The notes under the pieces are model-generated. The model saw only the letters and a program-made list of their open reading frames with translations, was not told where the DNA came from and made no database searches. A DNA stretch of 64,000 bases from Oscillospiraceae bacterium (GTDB lineage: Bacteria; Bacillota; Clostridia; Saccharofermentanales; Saccharofermentanaceae), in the NCBI GenBank assembly GCA_902780785.1, contig CACZGS010000007.1, forward strand, positions 62,001 through 126,000, in the 5' to 3' direction. Numbering within the stretch: position 1 is the first letter of the stretch; each line of letters starts with the position of its first letter. Of this stretch, positions 1 to 8,608 are shown piece after piece. The position numbers and the translations under genes are program-made.

Positions 1-325
1 AGATGCCTATGCCCATATGTGATCTTACGGCGCGCTTCAGGAATTCCTCATCCAGAAGAGAGCCGTTGGTGGTCATTTTGCAGTCGAATCTGATACCGGT
101 CTTTTTGGACTTTTCTTCGCAATAATCCAATGCCTTATAGATAAGGTCCTTTTTGAGCAAAGGTTCGCCGCCGAAGAAGCAAAGGCCCGCTCTTTTTCCT
201 TTCGAGAAGGCAAGATCACAGGCCGCAAGGAGGACATCTTCGGTCATATCCTTCGGGCATTTCTCACGGATGCAGTAAGTGCAGTCCATGTTGCAGTTTT
301 CTGTCAGATGCAGTGTCAGATTCAT
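1..325 (-). CDS. Radical SAM protein, peptide-maturase-like (N-terminal part)
   Basis: Only the N-terminal ~108 residues are in the window; the gene runs off the left edge. Translating the minus strand gives a start MNLTLHLTENCNMDCTYC, so the radical SAM CX3CX2C cluster (C-NMD-C-TY-C) that binds the 4Fe-4S cluster lies at residues 11-18, followed by FFGGEPLL, the usual GGEP S-adenosylmethionine-binding motif. An N-terminal cluster this close to the start, with this GGEP context, is typical of SPASM-type peptide or sulfatase maturases. It starts 49 bp after the stop of the small lipoprotein at 375-683, with no promoter or terminator visible between, so the two are probably co-transcribed. The specific subfamily cannot be fixed without the C-terminal half, where auxiliary cluster cysteines would be. 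Confidence 0.85.
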   Translation of the reverse strand, partial: MNLTLHLTENCNMDCTYCIREKCPKDMTEDVLLAACDLAFSKGKRAGLCFFGGEPLLKKDLIYKALDYCEEKSKKTGIRFDCKMTTNGSLLDEEFLKRAVRSHMGIGI

Positions 326-374
326 AGAGTCATTATAACTGAATTATCGGATTATATATCAGGAGCAGCCCCGA

Positions 375-683
375 TCAAGGTTCATAGAACTCGACGCCGC
401 CGTCAAGCCTTACATCGTCGTCCGGATCGGAATACCTGGATTCTGTTTCAACAGTCTCATCTGTCGGCTCAGTGTAGACGTCTGTATCACCGGCGAGCTC
501 TACTATGTCGCCGTCAGGCTTGGAATATTCCGTGACGACCTGGATATCGCCTGCGTAATCTACGGACTTTCCGGACTTGCCGGGATTGTCGCCGCAGCCT
601 GTAACTGCTAATGCCGTAAGAGCTGCTGCAATGCCTACTGCGTAGAGCGGCTTCTTATAATCTTTGGCCTGTGTGATCTTCAT
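375..683 (-). CDS. Small acidic lipoprotein, possible substrate of the adjacent radical SAM enzyme
   Basis: This is a 102-residue protein with a Lys-rich start, a hydrophobic segment (about residues 13-27) and lipobox VTGC with the lipidated cysteine at residue 30. The mature part is short, highly acidic and quasi-repetitive: AGDIQVV, DGDIVEL, AGDTDVY, DDDVRL and DGGVEFYEP recur as G/D-D-(I/T/V)-x-V/L units, with tyrosines at spaced positions. A good AAGGAGGG site precedes the ATG. It is the first gene of a two-gene unit with the radical SAM gene downstream. Small precursor first and radical SAM second is the usual layout of RiPP loci, but a lipoprotein leader is not a standard one. Being a maturase substrate is an inference; it may just be a surface lipoprotein. 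Confidence 0.7.
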   Translation of the reverse strand: MKITQAKDYKKPLYAVGIAAALTALAVTGCGDNPGKSGKSVDYAGDIQVVTEYSKPDGDIVELAGDTDVYTEPTDETVETESRYSDPDDDVRLDGGVEFYEP

Positions 684-755
684 TTCGATGCCCTCCTTAT
701 TGGCGATTCTGTCCTATAAACAGATAAGAAAGGCAAAATGTTGCACCCCCTCAGA

Positions 756-763
756 TGTATAAT
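756..763 (+). promoter_or_regulatory. Likely -10 element (TG-TATAAT) for the metallo-beta-lactamase gene
   Basis: TATAAT at 758-763 is directly preceded by TG. No convincing -35 hexamer is seen 16-18 bp upstream. The start codon at 802 would give a leader of about 30 nt, like other first genes in this window. Confidence 0.45.
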
Positions 764-801
764 GTCATTACTTTAGGAAAAATCAGATTTTGGGGGACAA
801 T

Positions 802-1587
802 ATGGAAGAAAGACCTGAATTATTTACAAAGAAACTTATGCCCTGGCTTCATCTTATGGATGAGGGTCACACAGCGACAGGCTATGTCATTGAAGGTGAT
901 GATAAGGTCTGCGTTATCGACACGATGTGCGGCTTTAGCGACATCAAGAGCTATATCAGGAGCTTTACGGACAAGCCGGTAATGGTCATCAACACGCACG
1001 GTCACGGCGATCACATCCTTGGAAATATTTATTTCGATGAGGCATATATGAATTCCAGGGATCTTGAGCTGGCTGACCTATTCATCAAGTCGCCTGAGGC
1101 TGTTAAGGAATTCGAGAAGCATGGCGTCAGCATGCCTCCCTTTAAGCCTGTTAAGGAAGGTGACGTATTTGATCTCGGAGGCAAGACTCTTGAGGTCTAT
1201 GAGCTTCCCGGCCATACCGCAGGCGGCATAGTCATCCTTCTTAAGGAAGAGAGGATCCTCTTTGTGGGAGATTCCGTTAACCACCACCTCTGGATGATGT
1301 TAGACGGCTGCTCTCCGATGGAAGAATACATTAAGAATCTCGACAGGCTCATGTTCCTTGAAGATAAGGCTGACTATATCCTTCACGGTCATGCGGACGG
1401 CTTTGATGACATCTCACTTATGAGATGCATCCGTCAGGGCGCTCAGGAGATCGTTGACGGAAAGAACGAAGATGACAAGCCTTATGAGTGGTTCGGCGGC
1501 ATCGCAAAACAGCATGAATTTAAGCTCGTGGAAGGAAAGCAGTACAGCAGCCATGACAGCAGCGTGATCTGTTATAACCCATCTTGA
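802..1587 (+). CDS. MBL-fold metallo-hydrolase
   Basis: This 261-residue protein has the metallo-beta-lactamase fold signature THGHGDH (His66, His68, Asp70, His71), further metal-ligand regions around LPGHTAGG and VGDSV, and a C-terminal HGHADG. These supply the usual two-metal site of glyoxalase II/lactonase-like hydrolases; the substrate is unknown. The ATG at 802 was chosen because GGGGGAC lies 5 nt upstream, while the upstream TTG at 790 has no ribosome binding site. It is divergent from the lipoprotein at 375-683 and monocistronic: a gap and a separate promoter precede the next gene. Confidence 0.85.
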   Translation: MEERPELFTKKLMPWLHLMDEGHTATGYVIEGDDKVCVIDTMCGFSDIKSYIRSFTDKPVMVINTHGHGDHILGNIYFDEAYMNSRDLELADLFIKSPEAVKEFEKHGVSMPPFKPVKEGDVFDLGGKTLEVYELPGHTAGGIVILLKEERILFVGDSVNHHLWMMLDGCSPMEEYIKNLDRLMFLEDKADYILHGHADGFDDISLMRCIRQGAQEIVDGKNEDDKPYEWFGGIAKQHEFKLVEGKQYSSHDSSVICYNPS

Positions 1588-1673
1588 CGTGTTATTGCGC
1601 AAATTGTAAAAACTAGTTTACACTTTAAACTTTTTGTTTTCATTTGATTAATACTGAGTATTCATAGCCACCC

Positions 1674-1679
1674 TATAAT
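1674..1679 (+). promoter_or_regulatory. Probable -10 element for the GGDEF gene at 1763
   Basis: A perfect TATAAT is followed by an ~80-nt AT-rich leader to the GGDEF gene. No good -35 is present at standard spacing (TTGATT is 24 bp upstream, too far). Confidence 0.35.
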
Positions 1680-1762
1680 CAGAATTGTTATTTGAACCGT
1701 TTATCGCGAACTTGTTCCGCTGAGTTTATTTTCGATTGTGATTTATATGGAGGATGGCACTT

Positions 1763-3070
1763 ATGGCAAAAAAGAGTTTGTACGATTACACCTTTGATGA
1801 TCTTTCCGGACTTCTTCTGGATAATGTTGATGCAGTCGTAATCGTTGACCCTGCGATCGATGCTTACAAGAGCATTATCCGCAAGGGCATGTTCGAGACC
1901 TTCCTTAAGGAGTCCGGAATCTATCACGACCTCATTCTGGACCTGTGGTTCCACTTCAATGATTCGAACGAGAAGGTTGCCGGAGATTATCAGATCTTCG
2001 CTGACAACACCGGTGTGTTCAAGAGCAAATACAGCCGCCGCTTAAAGCTCGTTCTTGAGGATGAGAAGATATCCCATCTCGTGCAGCTGACGGTATATCC
2101 TTTCGAGGATGCGAGCAAGTATATCTTCGTAATGGACGAATTCAATGACAACGAGTCATTGCAGGAATCCCTTACCACCAAGAAGATCAACACGATCCAG
2201 AACACTTACCTGTTCTCGATGTACATTGACCTCGTTGCAGACACGACGAGCAGCATCAACGTTACGGAGATCTCCGATGACGTCGTTAACTACAACCTCA
2301 AGTATTCCGACTGGAGAATGATGATCGTCAACATGATCTGGCCTGAGGACCAGGAGCAGTTCCTGCGCCGCACGGATCCGGAATACCTGAAGAAGAATTT
2401 CACGCCCGGCCGTACATCTTCTTACGACTGCATGATGCGTAATCTTGAAGGCAAGTTTATCTGGGTCAAGCTCATCTTCAGCCGCGCACAGACATATAAC
2501 GATGACGATTACAGATTCGTCTTCATGGTACAGGATATCAACGACAAGTCCATGGAACTGATGTCGACTCTCCAGAAGTATGAGGAGAAGGCTATCAAGG
2601 ATCCGCTCACCGGTGTTCTTAACCACGGTGAGATCGAGACACAGCTCAATAATGCTCTCGCACGCCGTCAGAGCAGCGAAGATCCTATCTCCATCATGAT
2701 GCTCGACCTGGATAAGTTCAAGGAAGTAAACGACAATTACGGCCACGCTGTCGGTGATACGACCCTCAAGCATTTTGCCAAGATATTAATGGATATTTCC
2801 GTTGAGGAGAAGGCATTGGTAGGACGCTGGGGCGGTGAGGAATTCGTCATCGTCTGCCGCGACAAGAACGGCGATGCAGCGTTCGAGCTGGCTGAGAGAT
2901 TAAGAGAGAAAGTTGCAGCTTACCAGTTCCCTGATATTTACCACATTACCTGTTCGATTGGTGTTACGGAGCTTGCGGCCGGAGATGACTTCAAGGGCGC
3001 ATTCGACAGGCTTGATAAGGCCATGTACGCTTCGAAACACAACGGCAGGAATAAAGTAACAAAGCTATAA
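1763..3070 (+). CDS. Diguanylate cyclase (GGDEF domain) with N-terminal sensory region
   Basis: The protein is 435 residues. The C-terminal ~170 residues form a GGDEF domain that starts at DPLTGVLNHG, carries the catalytic GGEEF at residues 357-361 and ends with SIGVTEL; it should make c-di-GMP from two GTP. No RxxD inhibitory site sits five residues before GGEEF. The N-terminal ~250 residues have no transmembrane helix; the part before the GGDEF looks PAS-like (RNLEGKFIWVKLIFSRAQTY), so input is probably cytosolic. The start at 1763 has GGAGG at a proper 9-nt distance; the ATG at 1754 abuts that site. The next gene encodes an EAL protein, suggesting synthesis and breakdown or readout of the same signal. 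Confidence 0.88.
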   Translation: MAKKSLYDYTFDDLSGLLLDNVDAVVIVDPAIDAYKSIIRKGMFETFLKESGIYHDLILDLWFHFNDSNEKVAGDYQIFADNTGVFKSKYSRRLKLVLEDEKISHLVQLTVYPFEDASKYIFVMDEFNDNESLQESLTTKKINTIQNTYLFSMYIDLVADTTSSINVTEISDDVVNYNLKYSDWRMMIVNMIWPEDQEQFLRRTDPEYLKKNFTPGRTSSYDCMMRNLEGKFIWVKLIFSRAQTYNDDDYRFVFMVQDINDKSMELMSTLQKYEEKAIKDPLTGVLNHGEIETQLNNALARRQSSEDPISIMMLDLDKFKEVNDNYGHAVGDTTLKHFAKILMDISVEEKALVGRWGGEEFVIVCRDKNGDAAFELAERLREKVAAYQFPDIYHITCSIGVTELAAGDDFKGAFDRLDKAMYASKHNGRNKVTKL

Positions 3071-3143
3071 ATATTTTTTGACAACTAGCCGCTCCTACGT
3101 GGTAACATATCGATAGAATAATTAACTGTTCTAAGGGAATAAC

Positions 3144-5123
3144 ATGATCGACGGATTTAGTGCACAGCTGAGTTTTATTTTGTTTGAAGCAATCTTATGC
3201 TTCGTATTGACTCCGCTCTATGTCGTAACCAAAGATCCCTTGCGCGTCCGTAAGTCAGTGGTCATATCACTGAACCTGACTTGCAGCGCGATGTTATTCT
3301 GCGAATATCTCTTCTACGTCTACCGAGGCAGCAAGACCGCCTTTGACATCGTCATAATGTATGTGGTAAATGCCGGAGTTTACTACGCCATTTTGCTCCT
3401 TTTGTGGTTCTATGCGATGCTGGTCTACTTAAGGCTGTTCGGCAGGTTCGATCTTAAACCCGGCATGCCGTGCAGGAACCGTCTTATTGCAGTTCTGGCC
3501 ATTGTGACCGTCGGAATGATCCTCGTTACCGTATCGAACTTCACGGGCATCTACTATTACTTTGACAGCAATAACTGCTACCAGAGAGGCCCGCTCTTCT
3601 GGCTTGCAGCGCTCCTTCCGACCATAGGTGCCGTCCTGGTCGTATCGGTAATAATCAATCACAGGACAAAGATGACCCTGATCCAGCGTCTTGTACTGAT
3701 CTCATATCTCGTGCTCCCTTTGGCAGGCGAGATAATCCAGCTCTGCTTCTTCGGCACTTCTCTCATGAACATCTGCATGGGCTTTTCTGTTCTTATGATG
3801 TTCTTCGAAAACGTCATCAACAAGGAAAAGGAGATAATCAGAGCGACCAAGACTGAAGTCAGGACCGGACTTGCAAATGAGCATGCCTGCATCGAGTGGC
3901 TTAATTCCATGAAGGGCAATGATGAGCTGAAGAAATATGCAGCAGTATTCTTCGACCTCAGAAAGTTCTCTGATATCAACCGCATTTACGGTGTTGAGAA
4001 CGGCAACAGGATCCTCGCAAACTTCAGCAACATTATGATGGAAAAGATCGAGAAGGACGAGATCTTAGGAAGACAGTTCGGCAACCAGTTCGTGGCGATA
4101 ATCAAGCACAGGAATCTAGATGATATCCTGAATTTCTTAAACGGCGTGGAGGTTCCTTTCACGGACAGCGAGACCGGTTCTGAGAACAAGGTAACGGTAT
4201 CTGCCAGAGTCGGTGTCTATGAGATCGACAGGGTGGACCTTGACGGTGAGGATATCCTTGTATTTGCAGCGCAGGCATTAGGTGTCGCCAAATCCAAGGA
4301 AAGCGATGATATCGTGTGGCTCACAGAGGATCTTCTCGCGAGCATAGCCGAGCGCAAGAAGCTCGAGAGCGACATTAAGAACGGCCTTAAGAACGGTGAA
4401 TTCAAGCCGTATTACCAGCCCAAGGTCAACATCAAGACAGGCAGGCTCTGCGGCATGGAAGCCCTGTCACGCTGGTCTCATGACGGACAGATAATCACAC
4501 CCGGCTCCTATATTCCGATCATGGAAACAAATGATACGATCCGCATCCTTGATCTTCATATCCTGAAGTGTGTCTGTGAGGATATCGCAGGGTGGCTTAA
4601 GGAAGGTCTTGAGGCTCCTGTTACATCGGTTAACTTCTCGAGAAGGAATCTTGCAGATCCGGAGCTCTCCAGGAAGATCGATTCCGTTGTCAGATTATCG
4701 GGTATTCCCAAAAACCTCATTGAGATCGAAGTTACGGAGACTGCGGATGAATTCTCGATAGGTGATCTAAGCGCTTTTGTCGATGAGCTCCACAAGCTCG
4801 GATATAAGGTCTCCATTGATGATTTCGGAAGCGCCAGCTCGTCACTCACGCTCCTTCGCGAAGTGTCTTTCGACACACTCAAGATAGACAAGGGCTTCGT
4901 CGACAAATCAAAGAAGAGGGATCTGGCAATCCTCACATACATCATCAAGCTTGCGAAAGAGATAAATACCGATATCGTTGCAGAAGGCGTCGAACAGCAA
5001 AAGCAGGTCGAACTGCTTGATGATCTGGGCGTTGATGTCATTCAGGGATATTACTTCGATAAGCCTCTGCCGAAAGATGACATGAGTGCAAGGCTCAAGG
5101 CACCTTCGTACAGCTTTAATTGA
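3144..5123 (+). CDS. Membrane protein with degenerate GGDEF and EAL domains (c-di-GMP phosphodiesterase)
   Basis: The protein is 659 residues. About seven hydrophobic segments occupy residues 5-225. A GGDEF-like domain follows with the active motif replaced by GNQF (residues 313-316), so cyclase activity is unlikely. The EAL domain has EAL at 439-441, NFSRRNL, EIEVTE, the SIDDFG metal motif, TLKIDK and EGVEQQ, i.e. all catalytic and metal residues I can check, so it should hydrolyse c-di-GMP to pGpG. The degenerate GGDEF may bind GTP allosterically, as in known GGDEF-EAL hybrids; that is inference. A TTGACA at 3078-3083 upstream with a poor -10 suggests its own promoter. It sits right after an active-looking cyclase gene. 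Confidence 0.87.
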   Translation: MIDGFSAQLSFILFEAILCFVLTPLYVVTKDPLRVRKSVVISLNLTCSAMLFCEYLFYVYRGSKTAFDIVIMYVVNAGVYYAILLLLWFYAMLVYLRLFGRFDLKPGMPCRNRLIAVLAIVTVGMILVTVSNFTGIYYYFDSNNCYQRGPLFWLAALLPTIGAVLVVSVIINHRTKMTLIQRLVLISYLVLPLAGEIIQLCFFGTSLMNICMGFSVLMMFFENVINKEKEIIRATKTEVRTGLANEHACIEWLNSMKGNDELKKYAAVFFDLRKFSDINRIYGVENGNRILANFSNIMMEKIEKDEILGRQFGNQFVAIIKHRNLDDILNFLNGVEVPFTDSETGSENKVTVSARVGVYEIDRVDLDGEDILVFAAQALGVAKSKESDDIVWLTEDLLASIAERKKLESDIKNGLKNGEFKPYYQPKVNIKTGRLCGMEALSRWSHDGQIITPGSYIPIMETNDTIRILDLHILKCVCEDIAGWLKEGLEAPVTSVNFSRRNLADPELSRKIDSVVRLSGIPKNLIEIEVTETADEFSIGDLSAFVDELHKLGYKVSIDDFGSASSSLTLLREVSFDTLKIDKGFVDKSKKRDLAILTYIIKLAKEINTDIVAEGVEQQKQVELLDDLGVDVIQGYYFDKPLPKDDMSARLKAPSYSFN

Positions 5124-5214
5124 TTCTGCCACAGAAATAGACCACGCCCGGATGCAATGCATCGCGCTTTTGTGATATATATATTTAAGACTTTATGGAC
5201 ATGGGGAATTTAAT

Positions 5215-5805
5215 ATGATCAAGAATATCGTGCTGGATATGGGAAATGTCCTTCTGGACTTCAGACCTGAATATGTGCTTGACACATTCTGTTCTTCCGC
5301 CGAAGAGAAAGCCGTTATCAGGCAGGAGCTCTTTAACGGACCCGAATGGAAGATGGGCGACCGCGGAGACATAAAGGATAAAGACCGTTTCGATCTCGTA
5401 AAGGGAAGAGTACCCGAGCAGTATCATAAGGCATTGAAGGACTGTGCCGACAAGTGGGATATCTGCATGGTACCCCTTGAAGGCGCTGAGAGATTCTGCA
5501 AGACCTTAAGAGAGATGGGCTTTAAGATCTATGTGCTCTCAAATGCCAGCGACCTTTTCTACGAGTATTTCCCCAAGTTCCTGCCGCTGGACTTTTTCGA
5601 CGGCGTATTCGTATCGGCAGACTACCGCATGCTCAAGCCCGATGTTGAGATCTTTAAGGTATTCCTCGAAAAGTACGGCTTAAAAGCCGAGGAATGCCTC
5701 TTCGTAGACGACCTTGATGTCAACGTTGCAGGCGCTACGATGGCCGGCATGAAGACATTCCGCTTCATGGGCGATTATGACGCCGTAATCAGTCAATTAG
5801 TATAG
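5215..5805 (+). CDS. HAD-superfamily phosphatase (YihX-like)
   Basis: The protein has 196 residues. HAD motif I is VLDMGNVLLDF with the nucleophilic Asp, of the D-x-G-N-V-L type found in YihX-like sugar phosphatases and haloacid dehalogenase relatives. Motif II is YVLSNAS, motif III the lysine in RMLKPDVEIF, and motif IV VDDLDVNVAGA. A helical cap lies between motifs I and II. The likely role is hydrolysis of a small phosphorylated metabolite such as a sugar phosphate; the substrate cannot be read from sequence. GGGGAATTTAAT precedes the ATG. The sugar permease genes follow 80 bp downstream, behind their own promoter. Confidence 0.82.
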   Translation: MIKNIVLDMGNVLLDFRPEYVLDTFCSSAEEKAVIRQELFNGPEWKMGDRGDIKDKDRFDLVKGRVPEQYHKALKDCADKWDICMVPLEGAERFCKTLREMGFKIYVLSNASDLFYEYFPKFLPLDFFDGVFVSADYRMLKPDVEIFKVFLEKYGLKAEECLFVDDLDVNVAGATMAGMKTFRFMGDYDAVISQLV

Positions 5806-5846
5806 ATTAAAATACGATTATTAGGCTCTTTTACTTCTCAATGTAA

Positions 5847-5855
5847 TGTTATAAT
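5847..5855 (+). promoter_or_regulatory. Extended -10 promoter (TGtTATAAT) of the sugar permease pair
   Basis: TG at 5847-5848 and TATAAT at 5850-5855 form an extended -10 element 30 bp before the start codon at 5886; no clear -35 is present. This marks a new transcript starting between the phosphatase and the permeases. Confidence 0.55.
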
Positions 5856-5885
5856 TAGACAACTGACTTGTTGTGCGGGGGTAAT

Positions 5886-6875
5886 ATGAGCAGGAAAAAT
5901 CACCTTGAGAGGCATTACACCAAATGGGGATATATCTTTGTAATCCCGTTTGTCGTTGTATTCTTGATATTCAGTTTCTGGCCTATGGCCAGCACGATTT
6001 ATTACGCATTCTGTTACCTGAAGCACGCAGGAAATACCAATCCGGAATTACTCACTACGATCGGCAAGCCCTGGTATCAGAATTTCAAAGAGGTTTTTAC
6101 TGCTAAATCTTTTTGGGATGCCTTCAAGAATACGATAGTCTTCTTCCTGGCTTCAACTATCCCGGAATGGCTTCTGGCATTCTGGCTGGCGGCAATGATG
6201 ACGGACAGAAGAATGAAGATCAAGGGAAGATTCCTTTGGAAGACCGCTTTCTTCTTCCCCAAGCTCGTTGCCGGATCGACATTAGGCTACGCTGTTTTGG
6301 ACCAGATCATTTCAGTAGTCTTCCAGGGTTCCGGATATACGATGGCTGCATTCATGATGAACGGATTCGGATTCAGGGAAAAAGACCTTGAGTTCCTGAC
6401 GTCAGTGCAGTTCGTCATAATACTCACAACGCTCTTCATGCACTTTGGTATTACCTTTATCTATGCGATTGCAGGTATAACGGGTATTCCTGTCGAAGTA
6501 TTTGAAGCAGCGGAGATCGACGGCGCAAACAGAGCCCAGACTTTCTTTAGGGTCACGCTTCCTTCGATGCGTCCGATGCTGTTCTTCATTACCGTTGTTT
6601 CAGTCGTTGACGGTATCGGCATGTATGATATTCCGTCCCTGTTCGGACCTTTTGATACATTCAGAAGGAATCTTACGCTCATGATGTATATGGAGAAGCA
6701 GGCCTTCGCAGGTTCCTATGCTTATGACAAAGCGTCCGCAGCAAGCCTTGTCTTACTTGCGATCTACATTCTCATGTCCGGGATCATTTACTTCCTGTTC
6801 CTCAGGGATAAGGATGAAGCCAGATTGAAGAAGCTCAACAGAGAAAAAGAGAGAGAGCTCGCGAGGAGCATCTGA
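5886..6875 (+). CDS. Carbohydrate ABC transporter permease, MalF/UgpA-like
   Basis: This 329-residue protein has six predicted membrane segments. The binding-protein-dependent permease EAA loop reads VFEAAEIDGANRAQTFFRV-TLP, the coupling helix that docks on the ATPase. The ATG at 5886 with upstream GGGGG is preferred over a TTG at 5868 lacking a binding site. It is followed after 11 bp by the MalG-type partner. No solute-binding protein or ATPase gene is adjacent; a shared MsmX-type ATPase elsewhere is common in Firmicutes, but a missing binding protein is less usual. The sugar cannot be inferred. Confidence 0.87.
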   Translation: MSRKNHLERHYTKWGYIFVIPFVVVFLIFSFWPMASTIYYAFCYLKHAGNTNPELLTTIGKPWYQNFKEVFTAKSFWDAFKNTIVFFLASTIPEWLLAFWLAAMMTDRRMKIKGRFLWKTAFFFPKLVAGSTLGYAVLDQIISVVFQGSGYTMAAFMMNGFGFREKDLEFLTSVQFVIILTTLFMHFGITFIYAIAGITGIPVEVFEAAEIDGANRAQTFFRVTLPSMRPMLFFITVVSVVDGIGMYDIPSLFGPFDTFRRNLTLMMYMEKQAFAGSYAYDKASAASLVLLAIYILMSGIIYFLFLRDKDEARLKKLNREKERELARSI

Positions 6876-6886
6876 GGGGGATAATC

Positions 6887-7735
6887 ATGAGTAATAATGT
6901 ACTGACATTATCTGAAGATAAGAAAAGAACGATCGCCCTTAAGATAACAACCTACGTTGTTTCTATCCTGCTGACGATCATGATCCTTACGCCGCTTTAT
7001 TACATGCTTAAATCGACATTCGGCGAAGAGGTCAAGATAGTTCACGGCGCAGGAGACAATACCCAGATCGTCATCACCCCCCGCGAGCACTCGATTACCT
7101 TGAAAGAGTTTAAAGCATTGTTTACCCGTGGGGACCTTATCGGTTTCAGAAATTCAATGTTCGTTACCTGCTTAAGCACGTTCCTGAATATGTATTTCTC
7201 GGCACTTACGGCATATGCGATCACTGCTTATGAATGGAAATTAAGAGCGGCATTCGAGAAATTTATCATCGTTGCCATGATGATCCCCAGCACGGTTGCT
7301 TCGATCGGATTCGTCCAGATGTGCTACCGGCTCCATCTGATCAATAATCTTACAATGCTCATTATCCCAGCCCTTGCTACTCCGATGACGGTATTCTTCA
7401 TCAGAATGTACCTGAAGGCAACATTCTCGAGAGAGATCGTAGAGTCAGCAAGGCTCGACGGCGCAGGCGAATTCAGGATCTTCAACCAGATCATGCTGCC
7501 GCTCATGAAGCCAGCCATCGCCACGCAGACTATCTTCTGCTTTGTTGCGAGCTGGACAGATGAATGGGTTCCCAGGATCATCCTCATCGATACAAAAAAG
7601 GATATATTTACGCTTCCTCTCGCAGGAAGTTATCAGGGCGGAGCTCTCCTTATGTTTCTTCCGCCTATCATACTTTACATTTTCCTGTCTAAGCACATCG
7701 TCGAAGGTATTGCCTTGGGAAGTGTCAAAGCGTAA
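6887..7735 (+). CDS. Carbohydrate ABC transporter permease, MalG/UgpE-like
   Basis: This 282-residue integral membrane protein has six helices and the EAA loop ESARLDGAGEFRIFNQIMLP. Between helices 1 and 2 is a longer extracytoplasmic segment (about residues 45-75). It forms the second half of the heterodimeric permease with the gene just upstream (11-bp gap, GAGGGGG binding site). It ends in the GxVK-like tail common in MalG homologues. A hairpin with a T run lies 26 bp downstream. Confidence 0.87.
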   Translation: MSNNVLTLSEDKKRTIALKITTYVVSILLTIMILTPLYYMLKSTFGEEVKIVHGAGDNTQIVITPREHSITLKEFKALFTRGDLIGFRNSMFVTCLSTFLNMYFSALTAYAITAYEWKLRAAFEKFIIVAMMIPSTVASIGFVQMCYRLHLINNLTMLIIPALATPMTVFFIRMYLKATFSREIVESARLDGAGEFRIFNQIMLPLMKPAIATQTIFCFVASWTDEWVPRIILIDTKKDIFTLPLAGSYQGGALLMFLPPIILYIFLSKHIVEGIALGSVKA

Positions 7736-7750
7736 CCGCCTTATAACAAA

Positions 7751-7791
7751 TGATATAATTATCCTGTCTGGATTTTCAGGCAGGATTTTTT
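7751..7791 (+). promoter_or_regulatory. Extended -10 followed at once by a hairpin with T run
   Basis: TGaTATAAT (7751-7759) is followed one base later by a 10-bp stem (ATCCTGTCTG / CAGGCAGGAT, one G-U, loop GATTTT) and TTTTT. It could terminate the permease transcript. However, the -10 directly in front and an identical layout at 25288-25329, where no upstream gene needs a terminator, suggest a hairpin at the very 5' end of the next transcript. Confidence 0.6.
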
Positions 7792-7827
7792 ATCGGATAA
7801 AAGGAAAGATGACATGAGGTATCTTCT

Positions 7828-8580
7828 ATGAGCAACGAGAGACAGTATTACGAAGACATCGGCTATAAGCCTTTTTTGTTCTTTATTGTATTCGGTGTGT
7901 CAGGCGACGAGCTTGAAATATCAAGGGCAAAGCACAATGTTGATGAGATCCCTGAGGGCCTGGACAGCGTTTCTCTGACACGCCCGGAACACTCGGATTA
8001 TTTAGACGGATTCTTCAGCGGTGATCTCGATAAAGTACTTAAGAGCCATACTGACAGTGCTTTATATGAGGCATGCAAAACAGCTGACAAGGTTGTAGTA
8101 ATGAGAGGTGAGATCGCCAAAGACGACACGCTCGATTATATGCGCAATGTTATAGGCATCTGCCAGGCCTTTATAGATAAGGGAGCAGTTGGCATATTCG
8201 ATACCCAGACATTCAGGATCTATTCTCCGGAGGAATGGACGGAAAAGTTCTTCGGCAAGGAAGTTAATGCCCAGAATCACGTTCTTATCATGTTCTCCGA
8301 AGAAGAGGACGGATACTGGATCCACACAAGAGGCATGGCCGAATTCGGAAGACCCGATTACGGCATTAGCAAGGTTCCTGAAGATAAGCTCGAAGACTAT
8401 AAGCAGGTCATTGACCAGATGATCTTCTACGGCGGTCAGGGACTCGTCTTTAAGGGCAGCGCGAAGCTCCATACATTTAACGGCAAGACATTCAGAGTCG
8501 CCACCGAATTCGTAAATGATTTCGAGAATTTCGACTATAACAACGCATATTACAACGTGACGGTAGTAGAAGAGTTATAA
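7828..8580 (+). CDS. Conserved-looking hypothetical protein, soluble
   Basis: I do not recognise this 250-residue protein. It has no signal peptide or membrane helix, a mildly acidic composition and mixed alpha/beta character. Notable segments are a central YWIHTRGMAEFGRPDYG and a Trp-poor, Asp-rich N-terminus. The HTRGM-x-FGRPD segment loosely recalls DUF4261-type proteins, but the match is too weak to call. GAGGT precedes the ATG by 7 nt. The gene lies between the sugar permeases and the AmmeMemoRadiSam pair, with 28 bp to the next gene start. Confidence 0.6.
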   Translation: MSNERQYYEDIGYKPFLFFIVFGVSGDELEISRAKHNVDEIPEGLDSVSLTRPEHSDYLDGFFSGDLDKVLKSHTDSALYEACKTADKVVVMRGEIAKDDTLDYMRNVIGICQAFIDKGAVGIFDTQTFRIYSPEEWTEKFFGKEVNAQNHVLIMFSEEEDGYWIHTRGMAEFGRPDYGISKVPEDKLEDYKQVIDQMIFYGGQGLVFKGSAKLHTFNGKTFRVATEFVNDFENFDYNNAYYNVTVVEEL

Positions 8581-8608
8581 GCATCAGTTCTTGCACGAGG
8601 TGACTGTT

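Noticed and set aside
2156..2773. 205-codon minus-strand open frame
   Set aside because: Antisense to the diguanylate cyclase gene with no start signals.
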